DNA of 64,000 nucleotides from JBCDKH01 sp964388485 (GTDB lineage Bacteria; Planctomycetota; Phycisphaerae; Tepidisphaerales; Tepidisphaeraceae): the NCBI GenBank assembly GCA_964388485.1, contig CAYMAS010000004.1, positions 62,001 to 126,000 on the forward strand, read 5' to 3'. A program made the translations under genes and the position numbers. Under the pieces are notes generated by a model. That model was not told where the DNA came from and ran no database searches. It saw only the letters and a list, made by a program, of their open reading frames with translations. This document shows positions 42,215 through 52,011 of the stretch, piece by piece; the stretch's first letter is position 1; every line of letters starts with the position of its first letter.

Positions 42215-43870
42215 GTGCCCAAGGCCACTCCCGAAGCCGAGCTCCACCAGATCGCCCGCGACCGCTTCGGCTATGACGAGCTGTATCCCGAACAGGTCGA
42301 CGTCCTGCAACTGCTCACCAACGGCCACGACACGTTGGCCGTCCTGCCGACCGGCAGCGGCAAGAGCGCAATCTACCAAACGGCCGGCGTGCTGATCCCC
42401 GGGTACACGCTCGTCGTCTCGCCGCTCATCGCGTTACAGAAGGATCAACTCGATTCCATTGTCGGAAGCAACCTGCCCGATGCCGCCGTTCTCAACAGCG
42501 GCACGACGAAGTCGCGGCGTGACGAGATTCTGGCGTCACTTGATGACGATTCGTTGGAGTACCTCTTCCTGGCACCCGAGCAATTGGCGGGCACGAGCGA
42601 CCTGATGGAGCGCCTTACTGCCCACCCGCCGTCGCTGTTTGTGGTCGACGAAGCCCACTGCGTCAGCGAATGGGGCCACGACTTTCGGCCGGACTTCGGG
42701 CAGCTGGACAAGGTGATCGACGCGTTCCCCAAGCGGCCGCGGGTGCTGGCCCTCACCGCGACGGCGACCAACGAGGTGCGGGCGGACGTGATCCGCCGGC
42801 TCGGCATGCGGGACGTCAAGCAGCACGTCGGTGATCTGGACCGGCCCGAGATCGAGCTGATCGTCGAGCTCATGCCCGACGACGCGACAAAGGATCGGCT
42901 TTTGCCGGACCGCGTGGACCGTGGCGCGAGCGGAATTGTCTACGTCAGCACCCGCCAGCACGCCGAAGACGTCGCCGCCCTGCTTCGTGACCACAACGTT
43001 GAAGCCGGCCACTACCACGGTGGGATGGCCCGTGACGAACGCGACGCCGCTCAGGACGCGTTCATGAACGGGGACCTGCCGGTGATCGTCGCGACGAACG
43101 CCTTCGGCATGGGCGTCGACAAGCCGGACGTGCGGTTCGTGATTCACTACGACGTGCCTGAGTCGCTCGACAGCTACTACCAGGAAGTCGGCCGGGCTGC
43201 CCGCGACGGTGAGCCGGCGAAGGCGATCCTCTTCTACCGCGAGGCCGACCTGGGCCGACGTCGGGCGATGTCCTCACCGGTCCGACTTGACGCGGTCGAG
43301 GTGGCCGACGTGCTCGAAACGATCATCGCCGACGGCACGAGCATCGACCACGTCACGCTCAAGGACGAGACTGAGCAGACCGGCGGCCGGCTGCGGCGGA
43401 CGGTCGACCTGCTTGAACAAATCGGTGCCATCGACGTGCAGCTCGACGGTGAAGCCGTCGCGAAGGTGTCACGCGACGACGTGGCCGACGTGGCCGAGCA
43501 GGTCATCGCCGAGCAGGATCGGTTCCGTGACTGGCGGACGGCTCGCATCGACGCGATGGGCCGATTCGCCGAATGGACCGGCTGCCGACGACAGTTCGTG
43601 CTCGACTACTTCGGCCAATCGTCGCCCGACACCTGCGGCCGGTGCGACAACTGCCTCGCCGGCCGCAGCACCGAAGCCGCCGAGGAGAAGACGGTGGCCG
43701 ACGACGCCCACCCTTTTCCCGTCGGCGGCAGCGTGACCCACACCAAACTCGGTCCGGGCCGCGTCGAGAAGTACGACGGCGACAAGGTCCACGTCCTCTT
43801 CACCGACCACGGCCTCAAGGAGCTCGTCACGGACTTCACCGTCGAAAAGCAGCTGATGAGCAACGTTTGA
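42215..43870 (+). CDS. recQ: RecQ-type DNA helicase
   Basis: 551 residues, GTG start. It unwinds DNA 3' to 5' in recombination and repair. The Q-motif region is FGYDELYPEQVDVL. Walker A is LPTGSGKS (Lys50), and VDEAHCVSEWGHDFRP is the DEAH box plus aromatic loop. LALTATA, TNAFGMGVDKPDVRFVIHYD and YYQEVGRAARDG are later motifs. The zinc site is CRRQFVLDYFGQ...CGRCDNC near residue 452. There is no HRDC domain; instead a short beta domain (VTHTKLGPGRVEKYDGDKVH) ends the protein. Confidence 0.93.
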   Translation: MPKATPEAELHQIARDRFGYDELYPEQVDVLQLLTNGHDTLAVLPTGSGKSAIYQTAGVLIPGYTLVVSPLIALQKDQLDSIVGSNLPDAAVLNSGTTKSRRDEILASLDDDSLEYLFLAPEQLAGTSDLMERLTAHPPSLFVVDEAHCVSEWGHDFRPDFGQLDKVIDAFPKRPRVLALTATATNEVRADVIRRLGMRDVKQHVGDLDRPEIELIVELMPDDATKDRLLPDRVDRGASGIVYVSTRQHAEDVAALLRDHNVEAGHYHGGMARDERDAAQDAFMNGDLPVIVATNAFGMGVDKPDVRFVIHYDVPESLDSYYQEVGRAARDGEPAKAILFYREADLGRRRAMSSPVRLDAVEVADVLETIIADGTSIDHVTLKDETEQTGGRLRRTVDLLEQIGAIDVQLDGEAVAKVSRDDVADVAEQVIAEQDRFRDWRTARIDAMGRFAEWTGCRRQFVLDYFGQSSPDTCGRCDNCLAGRSTEAAEEKTVADDAHPFPVGGSVTHTKLGPGRVEKYDGDKVHVLFTDHGLKELVTDFTVEKQLMSNV

Positions 43871-43889
43871 TTCCGCCGAACCTCCGCCT

Positions 43890-45524
43890 TCAGCTGCGGC
43901 GGCGAAGGAGGGCGACGCCTGCGAGGCCCAGCAGCGACAGGCTGGCGGGCTCGGGGATGACGGCGGCCATGACGGTGTGGACGTCGGTGTTGTCGATGTA
44001 GTTGCCGCGGCGGGGGTCGACGCCGTCGAAGAGGCCGCTGAAGAGGTCGCTGCCGACGCCGCGGGTCCAGAGCGGAACGAGCTCGTTCGTGTGGTTCGTG
44101 CTCCAGAAGATGCCGTCGGGCAGTTCGCCGACGTCGTTCGCCGTCGGGTCCTGCAGGAAGATCGTGTCGCTGTCGGGGCCCAGGAACAGGGCGTTGGCGT
44201 GGTCGGTCGTGATGATCAGCAGCGTCTCGTCCCACGAGCTTTCAGTCTCGACCCAGTCGATCACCTCGTCGACGGCGCGGTTGAAGGCGAGCTGCTCCTC
44301 GACCAACCGCGGCAAGTCGTTGCCGTGGGCGGCCGAGTCGACGCTGGCACCCTCGACCATCAGGAAGAAGCCGTCCTCATCCGTCTCGAGCGTCTCGATC
44401 GCGGTGCGGGAGAGCTGGTCGAGGTCCGGCATCACGAACGGCACGGCACCGTTCGGGTCGTTCGCGTCGAAGAGGCCCGGGTCATACGCGTTGGTGCGGC
44501 CGGTCGTGTCGCGATTGTTGAGGTTGGAGCTGACGGGCACGAGGCCGAACAGGCGGTCCGGGGCGGCGACGGTGCCGTTGCCGATGCCGACGAGGGCGGC
44601 GTTGTCGTCGATGAAGGTCCAGCCCTCCTCGCCGTTGCGAAGGGCTTGGAGCTGCGACTGATCGAGGGCGTCGTCGAAGTCGGGCGTGTCGCGCAGGACG
44701 CCGCCGGTGCCGTACTCGGGGTGGCCGGGCGAGATGATGACGTCGAGCAGGCCGTTGCGGATCATACTTTCGCTGATCGCACGTTCGTTGTTGCGGTTGA
44801 CGTTTTGCGTGCCGAAGGCCGACGGCGTGGCGTCGGTGAAGGGTTTGGTGCTGACGACGCCAGCCTTCTTGCCGCTGGCGACCATGGCCTGGGTGATGAA
44901 GTCGACCGGGTTCTCGCTCAGGTCGACGTTGATGGCGGTGTTGTACGACTTGACGCCGCTGGCCAGCGCGGTCCCGGCGGCGGCGGAGTCGGTGACGCTG
45001 TTCGTCGTGAGGTAGTCGTAAGCGGCGAACCCGGGAATGTCGACAAGGTCGAGCGAACCTGCGAACTGGGTGGCGATGAACTGCTGAGTGGGGGTGAGGC
45101 CGGGGCGGAGCGTGAGGTTAACAGGCGTACCGCGGCCCAGGAGGCCGTTGTTGTCGACCGTGGTGACGGTGCCGGGCGTCATGTTGTTGGCGGCGATCGG
45201 GTCGTAGAAGCCCGGGCCAGGAAAGTTGTCGACCTCGTTGTAAAGCGACGGCAGCAGGCCGCCGGTCTGGGACGGATTGATTGGCTGCGTGTGGCCGGGG
45301 AAGGTTGTCATCCAATGCTGCGTGAAGTCCGGACCTTCGTACTGCTGGCGGAACGCGTCGCTCGTGCCGGCAGCGGTGCCGAACTGGAACTGATTCGCGG
45401 CTTGCCAGGTCGTGTCGCCGGCGCCGTCGGCGATCATGAGGATCACGTTCTTGGCCTCCTGGGCCGAAGCGGCGGAGACGAAGGTGGCGGTAACGGCGGC
45501 GGCAAGGAGCGAGGGTCGGTGCAT
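43890..45524 (-). CDS. Secreted alkaline phosphatase with PEP-CTERM anchor
   Basis: 544 residues. The signal peptide is MHRPSLLAAAVTATFVSAASA. NVILMIADGAGDTTW (26-40) holds the first metal-binding Asp. Ser180 in SVTDSAAAGTALASG is the phosphorylated residue, followed by Lys191. MVEGASVDSAAHGND and IITTDHANA give further metal ligands. The C-terminus VIPEPASLSLLGLAGVALLRRRS is a PEP-CTERM sorting signal for the outer surface. It releases phosphate from organic esters outside the inner membrane. No Pho box was confirmed. Confidence 0.93.
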   Translation of the reverse strand: MHRPSLLAAAVTATFVSAASAQEAKNVILMIADGAGDTTWQAANQFQFGTAAGTSDAFRQQYEGPDFTQHWMTTFPGHTQPINPSQTGGLLPSLYNEVDNFPGPGFYDPIAANNMTPGTVTTVDNNGLLGRGTPVNLTLRPGLTPTQQFIATQFAGSLDLVDIPGFAAYDYLTTNSVTDSAAAGTALASGVKSYNTAINVDLSENPVDFITQAMVASGKKAGVVSTKPFTDATPSAFGTQNVNRNNERAISESMIRNGLLDVIISPGHPEYGTGGVLRDTPDFDDALDQSQLQALRNGEEGWTFIDDNAALVGIGNGTVAAPDRLFGLVPVSSNLNNRDTTGRTNAYDPGLFDANDPNGAVPFVMPDLDQLSRTAIETLETDEDGFFLMVEGASVDSAAHGNDLPRLVEEQLAFNRAVDEVIDWVETESSWDETLLIITTDHANALFLGPDSDTIFLQDPTANDVGELPDGIFWSTNHTNELVPLWTRGVGSDLFSGLFDGVDPRRGNYIDNTDVHTVMAAVIPEPASLSLLGLAGVALLRRRS

Positions 45525-45591
45525 GGGCAGGTTGTATCCGCCGTCCTCGCCAGTCGTGCTAAGCCACCCTGTGCGTTTCGTGAAGATTTCA

Positions 45592-45630
45592 ATGCCGCAG
45601 CAGCAACAGCAGCAGCAACAACAGCAGTAG
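45592..45630 (+). repeat. CAG/CAA microsatellite
   Basis: A run of ten CAG or CAA triplets, starting after ATG CCG and ending at TAG. It could encode a 12-residue Met-Pro-poly-Gln peptide. It lies in the 120-base gap between the divergent phosphatase and NHL protein genes. The tract may vary in length between cells. Confidence 0.7.
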
Positions 45631-45643
45631 CTACGGTGAGTTC

Positions 45644-46606
45644 ATGGCACGCACCATCACCAGCGGCGACTTCTCGTTCGACGTCATTACGGACTGGGTC
45701 AAAGTCAAGCCCGACGCCCGCGCCGGCAGAGCAACCCATGGCGTGCAGGTGTTGCCCGATCAACGCATCGTCGTCTTCCACCAGAACGAACCCGGTGATC
45801 CGGCTTTGCTCTACTTCGACGTTGACGGCAAGCGTCTCGATGGTCGGAGCGACTACCCCGACGCACACGGCCTGACGCTCGCTCGTGACTCACTGTGGAT
45901 CACCAGCGTCGTCCCGGCCAAGGTCGAGAAGCTTTCGCTCGACGGCGAGGTGCTGCTGTCGCTCGCCCCGCCGCCGCAAGAATTGCTGAACGATCAGGCC
46001 GACGAGAAGCGCCGTCACTACAAGCCGACATGGGTCGACCAGTCGAGCGACGGAACCATCTGGGTAGCCGATGGCTACGGCACGCACCGCGTCTACCGCT
46101 ACGACGGCGACGGCAACTATGTCGGCTTCATCGACGGCACTGAAGGCGCAGGACGGTTCAACGAGCCGCACGGATTACGAATTTCACCCGACAACGAGCT
46201 TTGGATCACCGATCGCAGCAACCGTCGCGTCTGCGTCTACACGGTCGACGGCTCGTACCTGCGTCACAGTGATACCGCCTGCCATAGTCCGGCGGCGTTC
46301 GCGTTTCACGACAGTTTGATCTACGTCGCAGAAATCGCCGGTAGCGTCAAGATCCTCGATCCCGAACTGAACGTGCTGGCCGACCTCGGGCAGAGTCCGG
46401 ACATCGTGCCGCTAACCCGTGATGCGGATTCCGGCTGGGTGCCCAAGGCGTCGCAGCGGCCCGAGGGTTGGCCCGACGTGCCGGAAGAGAAGCTGCCCCT
46501 CGGTCACTTCCACACGCCTCACGGAATCGACGTCGACGCCGCCGGCAACATCTATGTGGCCGAGTGGTACACCGGAGGCCGAGTGATGAAGCTGATCCGA
46601 CAATAG
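45644..46606 (+). CDS. NHL-repeat beta-propeller protein
   Basis: 320 residues, no signal peptide. Repeated blade motifs: HGVQVLPDQRIVVFHQ, KPTWVDQSSDGTIWVADGYG, VYRYDGDGNYVGFIDG, FNEPHGLRISPDNELWITDR and HGIDVDAAGNIYVAEWY. This is the six-bladed NHL type, which includes peptidyl-glycine alpha-amidating lyases and lactonases. The catalytic function is unclear. It is divergent from the phosphatase, with the CAG tract between. Confidence 0.82.
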   Translation: MARTITSGDFSFDVITDWVKVKPDARAGRATHGVQVLPDQRIVVFHQNEPGDPALLYFDVDGKRLDGRSDYPDAHGLTLARDSLWITSVVPAKVEKLSLDGEVLLSLAPPPQELLNDQADEKRRHYKPTWVDQSSDGTIWVADGYGTHRVYRYDGDGNYVGFIDGTEGAGRFNEPHGLRISPDNELWITDRSNRRVCVYTVDGSYLRHSDTACHSPAAFAFHDSLIYVAEIAGSVKILDPELNVLADLGQSPDIVPLTRDADSGWVPKASQRPEGWPDVPEEKLPLGHFHTPHGIDVDAAGNIYVAEWYTGGRVMKLIRQ

Positions 46607-46651
46607 GTCCGCGTCCGCAGACGAGAAGATTCGTCAAAGTCTGCTGCGCTT

Positions 46652-47602
46652 CTAGTCGGACCCATTTGAGCCACGGTCAAGCGACAGCGGCTGCTTGAAG
46701 GTCAGCGTCCGGTACGGGAACGGAATCTCGATGCCTTCGCGATCCAGGGCTTCCTTCACCGCCTGCACCACCTCGTCACGACTCTCGCGGATGTCCAGCG
46801 GCGTGCTGCCCGTCCACCACGTCACCTCGAAGTTGATGGAACTGCTGGCGAATTCCTGAGCGAAGATCTGGACCGCGTGCTGCGGGTCGTCGTTGACAGT
46901 GCTGCACGTCTTGACAGCGTCGTGAATGATCCGTCGCGATGTGGCCACGTCCTCGTCATACGCGACGCCGCAGATGATCGTGGTGCGTCGGACCTTCATG
47001 TTGGTCCAATTGATCGTCGGATTGGTGAAGATGACCGCGTTCGGCATAAGCACGAGGTCGCCGTCGACTTGGCGGAGCTCGGTCATGCGGATGTTGATCC
47101 GCTCGACCTTGCCCTCGATGCCTTCGACCTCGATCCAATCGCCGATCTCGATGGGGAACCGCCAGAGGATCAGGACGCCGGCGATGAAGTTCTCGACGAT
47201 GTCCTTGAAGGCGAAGCCGAGCACGATGCCCGTGACGCCGAGGCCTGCGAGCAGGCTGCCGGCGTTGATGCTGGGGAAGATGATCGTGATGGCGACGAGC
47301 AGGCCGACGATCCACATCGTGGTGTACGTCAGCTGCCCGAGGAGGTCGACGAGCGACCGCCGCAGGTGACTTTTTCTGGCGATGCCTTTGGCGAACCTCG
47401 ACGCGATGCGTGCCAGCACTGCGAAGAGGACCAACGCGATGATGCCGAGCACGATGTTCGGCAACAACTGCAGGAAGCCTTCCCACATGTCCATCAGCCG
47501 CTCGATGATGACACGGCGACCTTCGGGATCGCTGGCATTACCTGCTTCGGCGGCCGGTTGCGTCGCAGGTTGTTGAGCAATCGGCAGGAGCAGAAACATC
47601 AC
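46652..47602 (-). CDS. MscS-type small-conductance mechanosensitive channel
   Basis: 316 residues. About three to four hydrophobic helices (45-70, 90-115 and 120-150). The pore-lining helix carries GSLLAGLGVTGIVLGFAFKD, followed by IVENFIAGVLILWRFPIEIG and GDWIEVEGIEGKVERINIRM, the standard MscS beta-domain start. It opens at high membrane tension to release solutes. The N-terminus is hydrophobic and may be a signal or first helix. It appears to be a single-gene unit. Confidence 0.92.
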   Translation of the reverse strand: MMFLLLPIAQQPATQPAAEAGNASDPEGRRVIIERLMDMWEGFLQLLPNIVLGIIALVLFAVLARIASRFAKGIARKSHLRRSLVDLLGQLTYTTMWIVGLLVAITIIFPSINAGSLLAGLGVTGIVLGFAFKDIVENFIAGVLILWRFPIEIGDWIEVEGIEGKVERINIRMTELRQVDGDLVLMPNAVIFTNPTINWTNMKVRRTTIICGVAYDEDVATSRRIIHDAVKTCSTVNDDPQHAVQIFAQEFASSSINFEVTWWTGSTPLDIRESRDEVVQAVKEALDREGIEIPFPYRTLTFKQPLSLDRGSNGSD

Positions 47603-47708
47603 GCTTTTCTAGGCGGACAGCGAGCACCATAAGAACGCAGCGACAGGCCTCGCCTAGGAGCGCGGCCTGCCCTTGCTGGTCCTTGTGACTGAAACAACTC
47701 GCGAGGAG

Positions 47709-48194
47709 TCAGCCGACTTCGCCGACTTCGCCGATGAGCGAAACTTCTTTACCAGCCGTGCCCTCGTCGTCGACGTGCGGGATCAGGCGAATCGGGTGCT
47801 CGCTGACGGCCTCGACGCCGCCGGCGGGGAAGAGGTCGTGGTCTCGCATCCACGCGTGAAGCAAAGCCGCCATGCGGGCGTCGAGTTCATCACGGGCCAG
47901 TTCGGAAGCTTGAACGGCATCTTGGCCTTCGTCGCTCATGCGATCGGCGAGTGCTTCGAGGACCGTCTCGGCGAGGCCGTTGAGCCGCGGCTCGGGCCGG
48001 ACGGCGCGGGCCACCCAGATGGCCTCGGCGGGACCGGGGTAGGCAGCGAGCGCCTGTTCCCCTGCCTCGACGGCGGCGGAGCGGGTCTCGTAGCTGCCGC
48101 GAAAGGTCTCGCGGTCGAAGCTGAAGGCGTAGGTGTGTCGAGGCCTGCCTGAGCTGGCGGGCGGGAGTGGACTGCGGTGGAGTCGAAGTGGCAT
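47709..48194 (-). CDS. Small protein of unknown function
   Basis: 161 residues when started at MPLRLHRSPLPP; an earlier frame extends through a low-complexity, Arg-rich stretch. The central part (TYAFSFDRETFRGSYETRSA, AVEAGEQALAAYPGPAEAIW) looks alpha/beta. LADRMSDEGQDAVQ and ARDELDARMAALLHAWMRDH are helical. No motif was recognised. The 48195-48424 gap upstream holds no gene. Confidence 0.5.
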   Translation of the reverse strand: MPLRLHRSPLPPASSGRPRHTYAFSFDRETFRGSYETRSAAVEAGEQALAAYPGPAEAIWVARAVRPEPRLNGLAETVLEALADRMSDEGQDAVQASELARDELDARMAALLHAWMRDHDLFPAGGVEAVSEHPIRLIPHVDDEGTAGKEVSLIGEVGEVG

Positions 48195-48505
48195 CGGTCT
48201 GAGGTGTTCCTGCTCCGGCTTGGCGGCGACCACGCGTCGCTGCTGCGGCCAAAGCGCGACGACCTGTTCACGGCCGTCGCGTCGTCGCGCTCGTCCCCTG
48301 TCGATTTGTATCGACACAGATCGGCTCGACAGGTGAGTATGTCACGTAGTGCGTTCGTGTGCGGTCAAAAGGTGAGGTCGGTCTCGAATGACAAGGTCGG
48401 CATCGAGGCCTCGTAAGGTCGGCCATGTCGATGACTCAACCTGCGTCGCATCCGGCGACGGCTAACGCGGTAACAAAGGTCATGCCGTCTGCTGGTCTGG
48501 CCTGT

Positions 48506-48512
48506 GAAGGGG
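48506..48512 (+). promoter_or_regulatory. Ribosome-binding site deciding the DegT start
   Basis: GAAGGGG lies 8 bases before ATG at 48521. That start gives MQPVALLDLVAQY, the usual family N-terminus. It is preferred over the earlier ATG at 48425. Confidence 0.6.
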
Positions 48513-48520
48513 AAGCCGCA

Positions 48521-49636
48521 ATGCAGCCTGTCGCGCTGCTCGATCTCGTCGCGCAGTATGCGACGATCCGCACCGAAATCCGCCAGGCCCTCGACAGCGT
48601 CTGCGACCGGCAGGCGCTGGTTCTTGGCGAAACGGTGGCTTCCTTCGAGAAGTCACTGGCACTTTACTGCGGGACCAAACACGCCATCGGCGTCTCCAGC
48701 GGCACCGACGCGCTCATCGCCGCCATGATGGCCCTCGACATCGGGCCCGGCGACGAAGTCATCGTGCCGAGTTTCACGTTCTTCGCCACCGCCGGCAGCG
48801 TCGCGAGACTCGGCGCGACACCCGTCTTTTGCGACATCGATCCGCGAACGTTCAACATCGATGTGGAAGACGTCCGACGTCGAATCACGCAAAAGACAAA
48901 GGCGATCGTGCCGGTCCACTTGTTCGGCCAGTGTGCCGATGTGTCAGCCATCAACGACATCGCGTGTGATCCGAAGCTCGACCAGCCCATCTGGGTGCTC
49001 GAAGACGCGGCTCAGGCGATCGGTGCCAGACGTGACGACAAGGCCGCGTGCTCGATGGGCTGGTGCGGGGCGTTGAGCTTCTATCCAACCAAGAACCTCG
49101 GCGCCTTCGGCGACGCCGGTGCCGTCTGCTGCGACGACGACGATTTTGCTACCCGGCTCAGGAAACTTCGCGTTCACGGCAGCGGACACACCTACTACCA
49201 CGACGAGGTCGGCGGCAACTTTCGCATCGACGCCCTGCAGGCGGCGGTGTTGTCGGTGAAGCTGAGGCACCTCGACCAATGGCACGAAGGCCGCCGTCGC
49301 AACGCCCTGATCTACAACGAGCGGTTCGCCGACTCGCCCGTCGTCACGCCGTTCATCGAGTCGTGCAACGAGAGCGTCTACAACCAGTACGTCGTTCGCG
49401 TCAAGGATCGCGATGCCGTGCGGGCCAAGCTCCAGGAACACCAGATCGGCAGCGGCGTTTACTACCCGCTGGGCCTGCACGAACAGACGTGCTTCAAGCA
49501 CCTCGGGTATCAGCAAGGCGACCTGCCGGAGACGGAAGCCGCGTGTCGGGAAGTGCTCGCCTTGCCGGTTTATCCGGAGTTGGCCGCGTCGCAGGTGCAC
49601 CGCGTGGCCGACGTGCTGCTCGACGTGACGCGGTAG
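48521..49636 (+). CDS. DegT/DnrJ/EryC1/StrS sugar aminotransferase
   Basis: 371 residues. A PLP enzyme that aminates UDP- or dTDP-linked keto-sugars for surface glycans or glycosylated products. Starts PVALLDLVAQYATIR. SSGTDALIAAMMALDIGPGD, VPSFTFFATAGSV and VLEDAAQAIGA are cofactor-site blocks, and the PLP lysine is in SFYPTKNLGAFGDAGA. GGNFRIDALQAAVL and YYPLGLHEQTCF complete it. A start at 48425 would add 32 poorly conserved residues. No nucleotide-sugar genes are adjacent. Confidence 0.92.
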   Translation: MQPVALLDLVAQYATIRTEIRQALDSVCDRQALVLGETVASFEKSLALYCGTKHAIGVSSGTDALIAAMMALDIGPGDEVIVPSFTFFATAGSVARLGATPVFCDIDPRTFNIDVEDVRRRITQKTKAIVPVHLFGQCADVSAINDIACDPKLDQPIWVLEDAAQAIGARRDDKAACSMGWCGALSFYPTKNLGAFGDAGAVCCDDDDFATRLRKLRVHGSGHTYYHDEVGGNFRIDALQAAVLSVKLRHLDQWHEGRRRNALIYNERFADSPVVTPFIESCNESVYNQYVVRVKDRDAVRAKLQEHQIGSGVYYPLGLHEQTCFKHLGYQQGDLPETEAACREVLALPVYPELAASQVHRVADVLLDVTR

Positions 49637-49749
49637 CGGACCGCGAGCCGTCTGAACCGAGAGCACAGGCCACACACGCTGCTCCAGGACCAACGTCCGC
49701 TAATGTCGAAGCCCGGCCTGGCACCTGAGCAGTATCCGATGTTCAAAGC

Positions 49750-50502
49750 GTGCGGGCGGAGTCGATTCATCAACCAGACGCCTGCGGCTTCGACGATGTC
49801 GTCGAGTCGCTGCACCGGCAGGTAAGCGAGCTCCAACAACGTGTCGAGCATCACGAACGCCTCGCCCACCTCGGTACCATGGCGGCGGCGTTGGCGCACG
49901 AGTTCAACAACGTCCTGACCCCCGCCGCCGCATGGGCGAAGCTGGGGCAGACGGCGATGGATCAGGATCCGCCGGACCTGGACCGAGTGCGGCACGCCCT
50001 TGCGAAATGTGCTTCGGCTTCTGGTCGGGCGCAGCGGCTGAGCCAAACGGTCCTCGGTGCCGCCGGTACGAAGACGGTCGATGAAGTCGCCGACGCGGAG
50101 GCGGCGTGTCGGTTGGCGTGCGAGGATCTCGATCTCGACGAGCCGAACCTGGACGTGCGAACGGACGCACAGGTGCCGATGTCGCCGACAGCGTTGCGGC
50201 ACGTCTTCGTCAACCTTTTCGCCAACGCCCGGCCCCACCGCGTCTGCATTGAGCGGTCAGCGGGCGAGCTGCAGGTCCACGTGGAGGACCGAGCTGGCGG
50301 GGTGCCGGATGACTTGCGGGGGTCGATCTTCGACCCCTTCGTCTCCGGACGCAGCGGCGGACACGGGCTGGGTTTGTGCTTGTGCCGACAACTCGTTCGT
50401 CGCGCGGGCGGGAGCATTCGGCTTCGGACGCGCCCGGGCGTCGGGTCGACGTTCACCCTCGCGTGGCGGAAGGCGTCGAGTCGAGCATCGGCTGCCGCCT
50501 AG
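49750..50502 (+). CDS. Soluble histidine kinase
   Basis: 250 residues, GTG start. A short N-terminal coiled coil (VVESLHRQVSELQQRVEHHE) precedes HisKA with AALAHEFNNVLTPAAAW, carrying the phosphorylated histidine. The ATPase part has LFANARPHRV (N-box), VEDRAGGVP and SGGHGLGLCLCRQLV (G-box). No sensor or membrane domain and no adjacent response regulator. The last 50 bases overlap the convergent membrane-protein gene. Confidence 0.85.
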   Translation: MRAESIHQPDACGFDDVVESLHRQVSELQQRVEHHERLAHLGTMAAALAHEFNNVLTPAAAWAKLGQTAMDQDPPDLDRVRHALAKCASASGRAQRLSQTVLGAAGTKTVDEVADAEAACRLACEDLDLDEPNLDVRTDAQVPMSPTALRHVFVNLFANARPHRVCIERSAGELQVHVEDRAGGVPDDLRGSIFDPFVSGRSGGHGLGLCLCRQLVRRAGGSIRLRTRPGVGSTFTLAWRKASSRASAAA

Positions 50503-51925
50503 TGCGACGCAACGCAGCCAACGCTTCGAGTCCTGCGAGGAACGCCGCGACGAACCAGAGCGTCGGCGTCAGCATCGGCACCGCGTTGGTCGGCCCTAAC
50601 GACATCCCGCCCAAGCCGGCCAAGGCAAGTGCACTGAGCCCGTAGCCGCGCCCGCCGACGCTCGCGATCACCAGCAGCAACGCGACGGCTCCGCCCGGCA
50701 ACGTCGGCATGAGCAGGCACGCGCTGACGAGAACCCCATAAACAACGGCTCGGGACGAGGCTCCACGCCCAGCGACGATGACGCCGACGAGCGTCGGGAT
50801 CACGAGGGCCGCGATCCACCCGAGCACCGGCATGCTCGCCGTCCACAGGCCGATGGGTGACGAGCCGGGATGACTTAGCATGTGCGCGACCGTCACGAAG
50901 TATGACGCCGCGGCGCCGAGCGGCAGCAGCGTCGGCAGCCACAGGATCATCGAGACGATCAGGAACGTGATCGACACCCGCCTCGTCGACGCCGGCGTCC
51001 TCAGCGTGATCCACGGCAACGCCAGCAACAGCATCGGGGCCGAGGCCAACGCTAGAGCGAACCAGAACCCCCCGCGACGGCTGCGGCCGGCTTCGAGGCG
51101 TCGCAGCGATCCGGCAAAGAACCACGTCGCCAACACCCCGCCAATGCCGAACGTCGTCGCCGCCAACAGGACGGCCGGCGACCAGGCGAAGAGGCCCGCG
51201 TACCAGACGCTGACGTCCCGCTGCCGGAGCCACGCGAGCAGTTCCCACGTCGCCCCCAGAATCGCGATCGTCAGCAGGACCCGCCACGCGAGGAGCCGGT
51301 GCAGCCACGGCATCGACAGGAACGTGTCGCGCCAGTCGGCCTGCTTGGTCGTCGTCGCTCCAGGCAGCACCAGATCGACCGCCGCAGCCATCACTGACAC
51401 CATCTGGACCAGCGGTGGTTGAAGGCTCGGTAGGTCGGCATCGGGCACCGCCGACGCGAGCGGAGCGACGGAGGGGCCGAGCGAATCCGATGAGGCTTCG
51501 ACCGGCGGCACGACCAACGGTGACGCACCGGCCAGCCAGATCGCGCCGTCCGTCGCATGCCGAAGCACGCCCGGCGACAGGGTCGGCGTCGCGAAGACGA
51601 GCCATCCCGCTGCCGGCACGAGCATCGCCAAGAGCACCAGTCGCTTGCCGAGTCGTGGCGAGACCTTGATGGCGTCCCGCGGCGTCGTGGCGAGCAGAAG
51701 CCACGTCGCCAACGGCACCAGCGACATGGCGATCCAACCGACCCGCAGCGCCTCCAGCCCCTCGTTCAGCTTCGCCGGCAACCACGCCAGCCACGCCAGC
51801 GGCAGCACCATCGCCGCCGCCAGCACCACGATCCAAAGCCCGAACCGCACCCGCAACGCCCTCGTTCGCCGGGCATCACCCGACGCCGACTCACCCGCGG
51901 CAGTAGAAGGAACAGAGGAAGCCAT
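50453..51925 (-). CDS. Polytopic membrane protein of unknown function
   Basis: 490 residues with about ten or more hydrophobic helices, starting about residue 30. Loops are short apart from one at about 140-190 (Pro/Ser/Asp-rich). I see no transporter motif. The size and helix layout could fit a GT-C-type glycosyltransferase or an uncharacterised integral protein, but no DxD or similar signature was found. It is convergent with the histidine kinase, sharing 50 bases. Confidence 0.65.
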   Translation of the reverse strand: MASSVPSTAAGESASGDARRTRALRVRFGLWIVVLAAAMVLPLAWLAWLPAKLNEGLEALRVGWIAMSLVPLATWLLLATTPRDAIKVSPRLGKRLVLLAMLVPAAGWLVFATPTLSPGVLRHATDGAIWLAGASPLVVPPVEASSDSLGPSVAPLASAVPDADLPSLQPPLVQMVSVMAAAVDLVLPGATTTKQADWRDTFLSMPWLHRLLAWRVLLTIAILGATWELLAWLRQRDVSVWYAGLFAWSPAVLLAATTFGIGGVLATWFFAGSLRRLEAGRSRRGGFWFALALASAPMLLLALPWITLRTPASTRRVSITFLIVSMILWLPTLLPLGAAASYFVTVAHMLSHPGSSPIGLWTASMPVLGWIAALVIPTLVGVIVAGRGASSRAVVYGVLVSACLLMPTLPGGAVALLLVIASVGGRGYGLSALALAGLGGMSLGPTNAVPMLTPTLWFVAAFLAGLEALAALRRTRRQPMLDSTPSATRG

Positions 51926-52011
51926 GGCTCACGCGGCGACCACCCGGGCCGCGTCAAAGGACCCAGTCTACTGCTTCGCCGCCCTTCCTGCAGCCGGCAA
52001 GGCCTGTCGCG

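Noticed and set aside
43977..45875. A 632-codon plus-strand frame opposite the alkaline phosphatase
   Set aside because: The phosphatase has signal peptide, active site and PEP-CTERM; the opposite frame is Val/Gly/Asp-rich with no motif.
50499..51836. A 445-codon alternative minus-strand frame inside the polytopic membrane protein gene
   Set aside because: The chosen frame has regular hydrophobic helices; the alternative is Arg/Gly/Asp-rich without structure.
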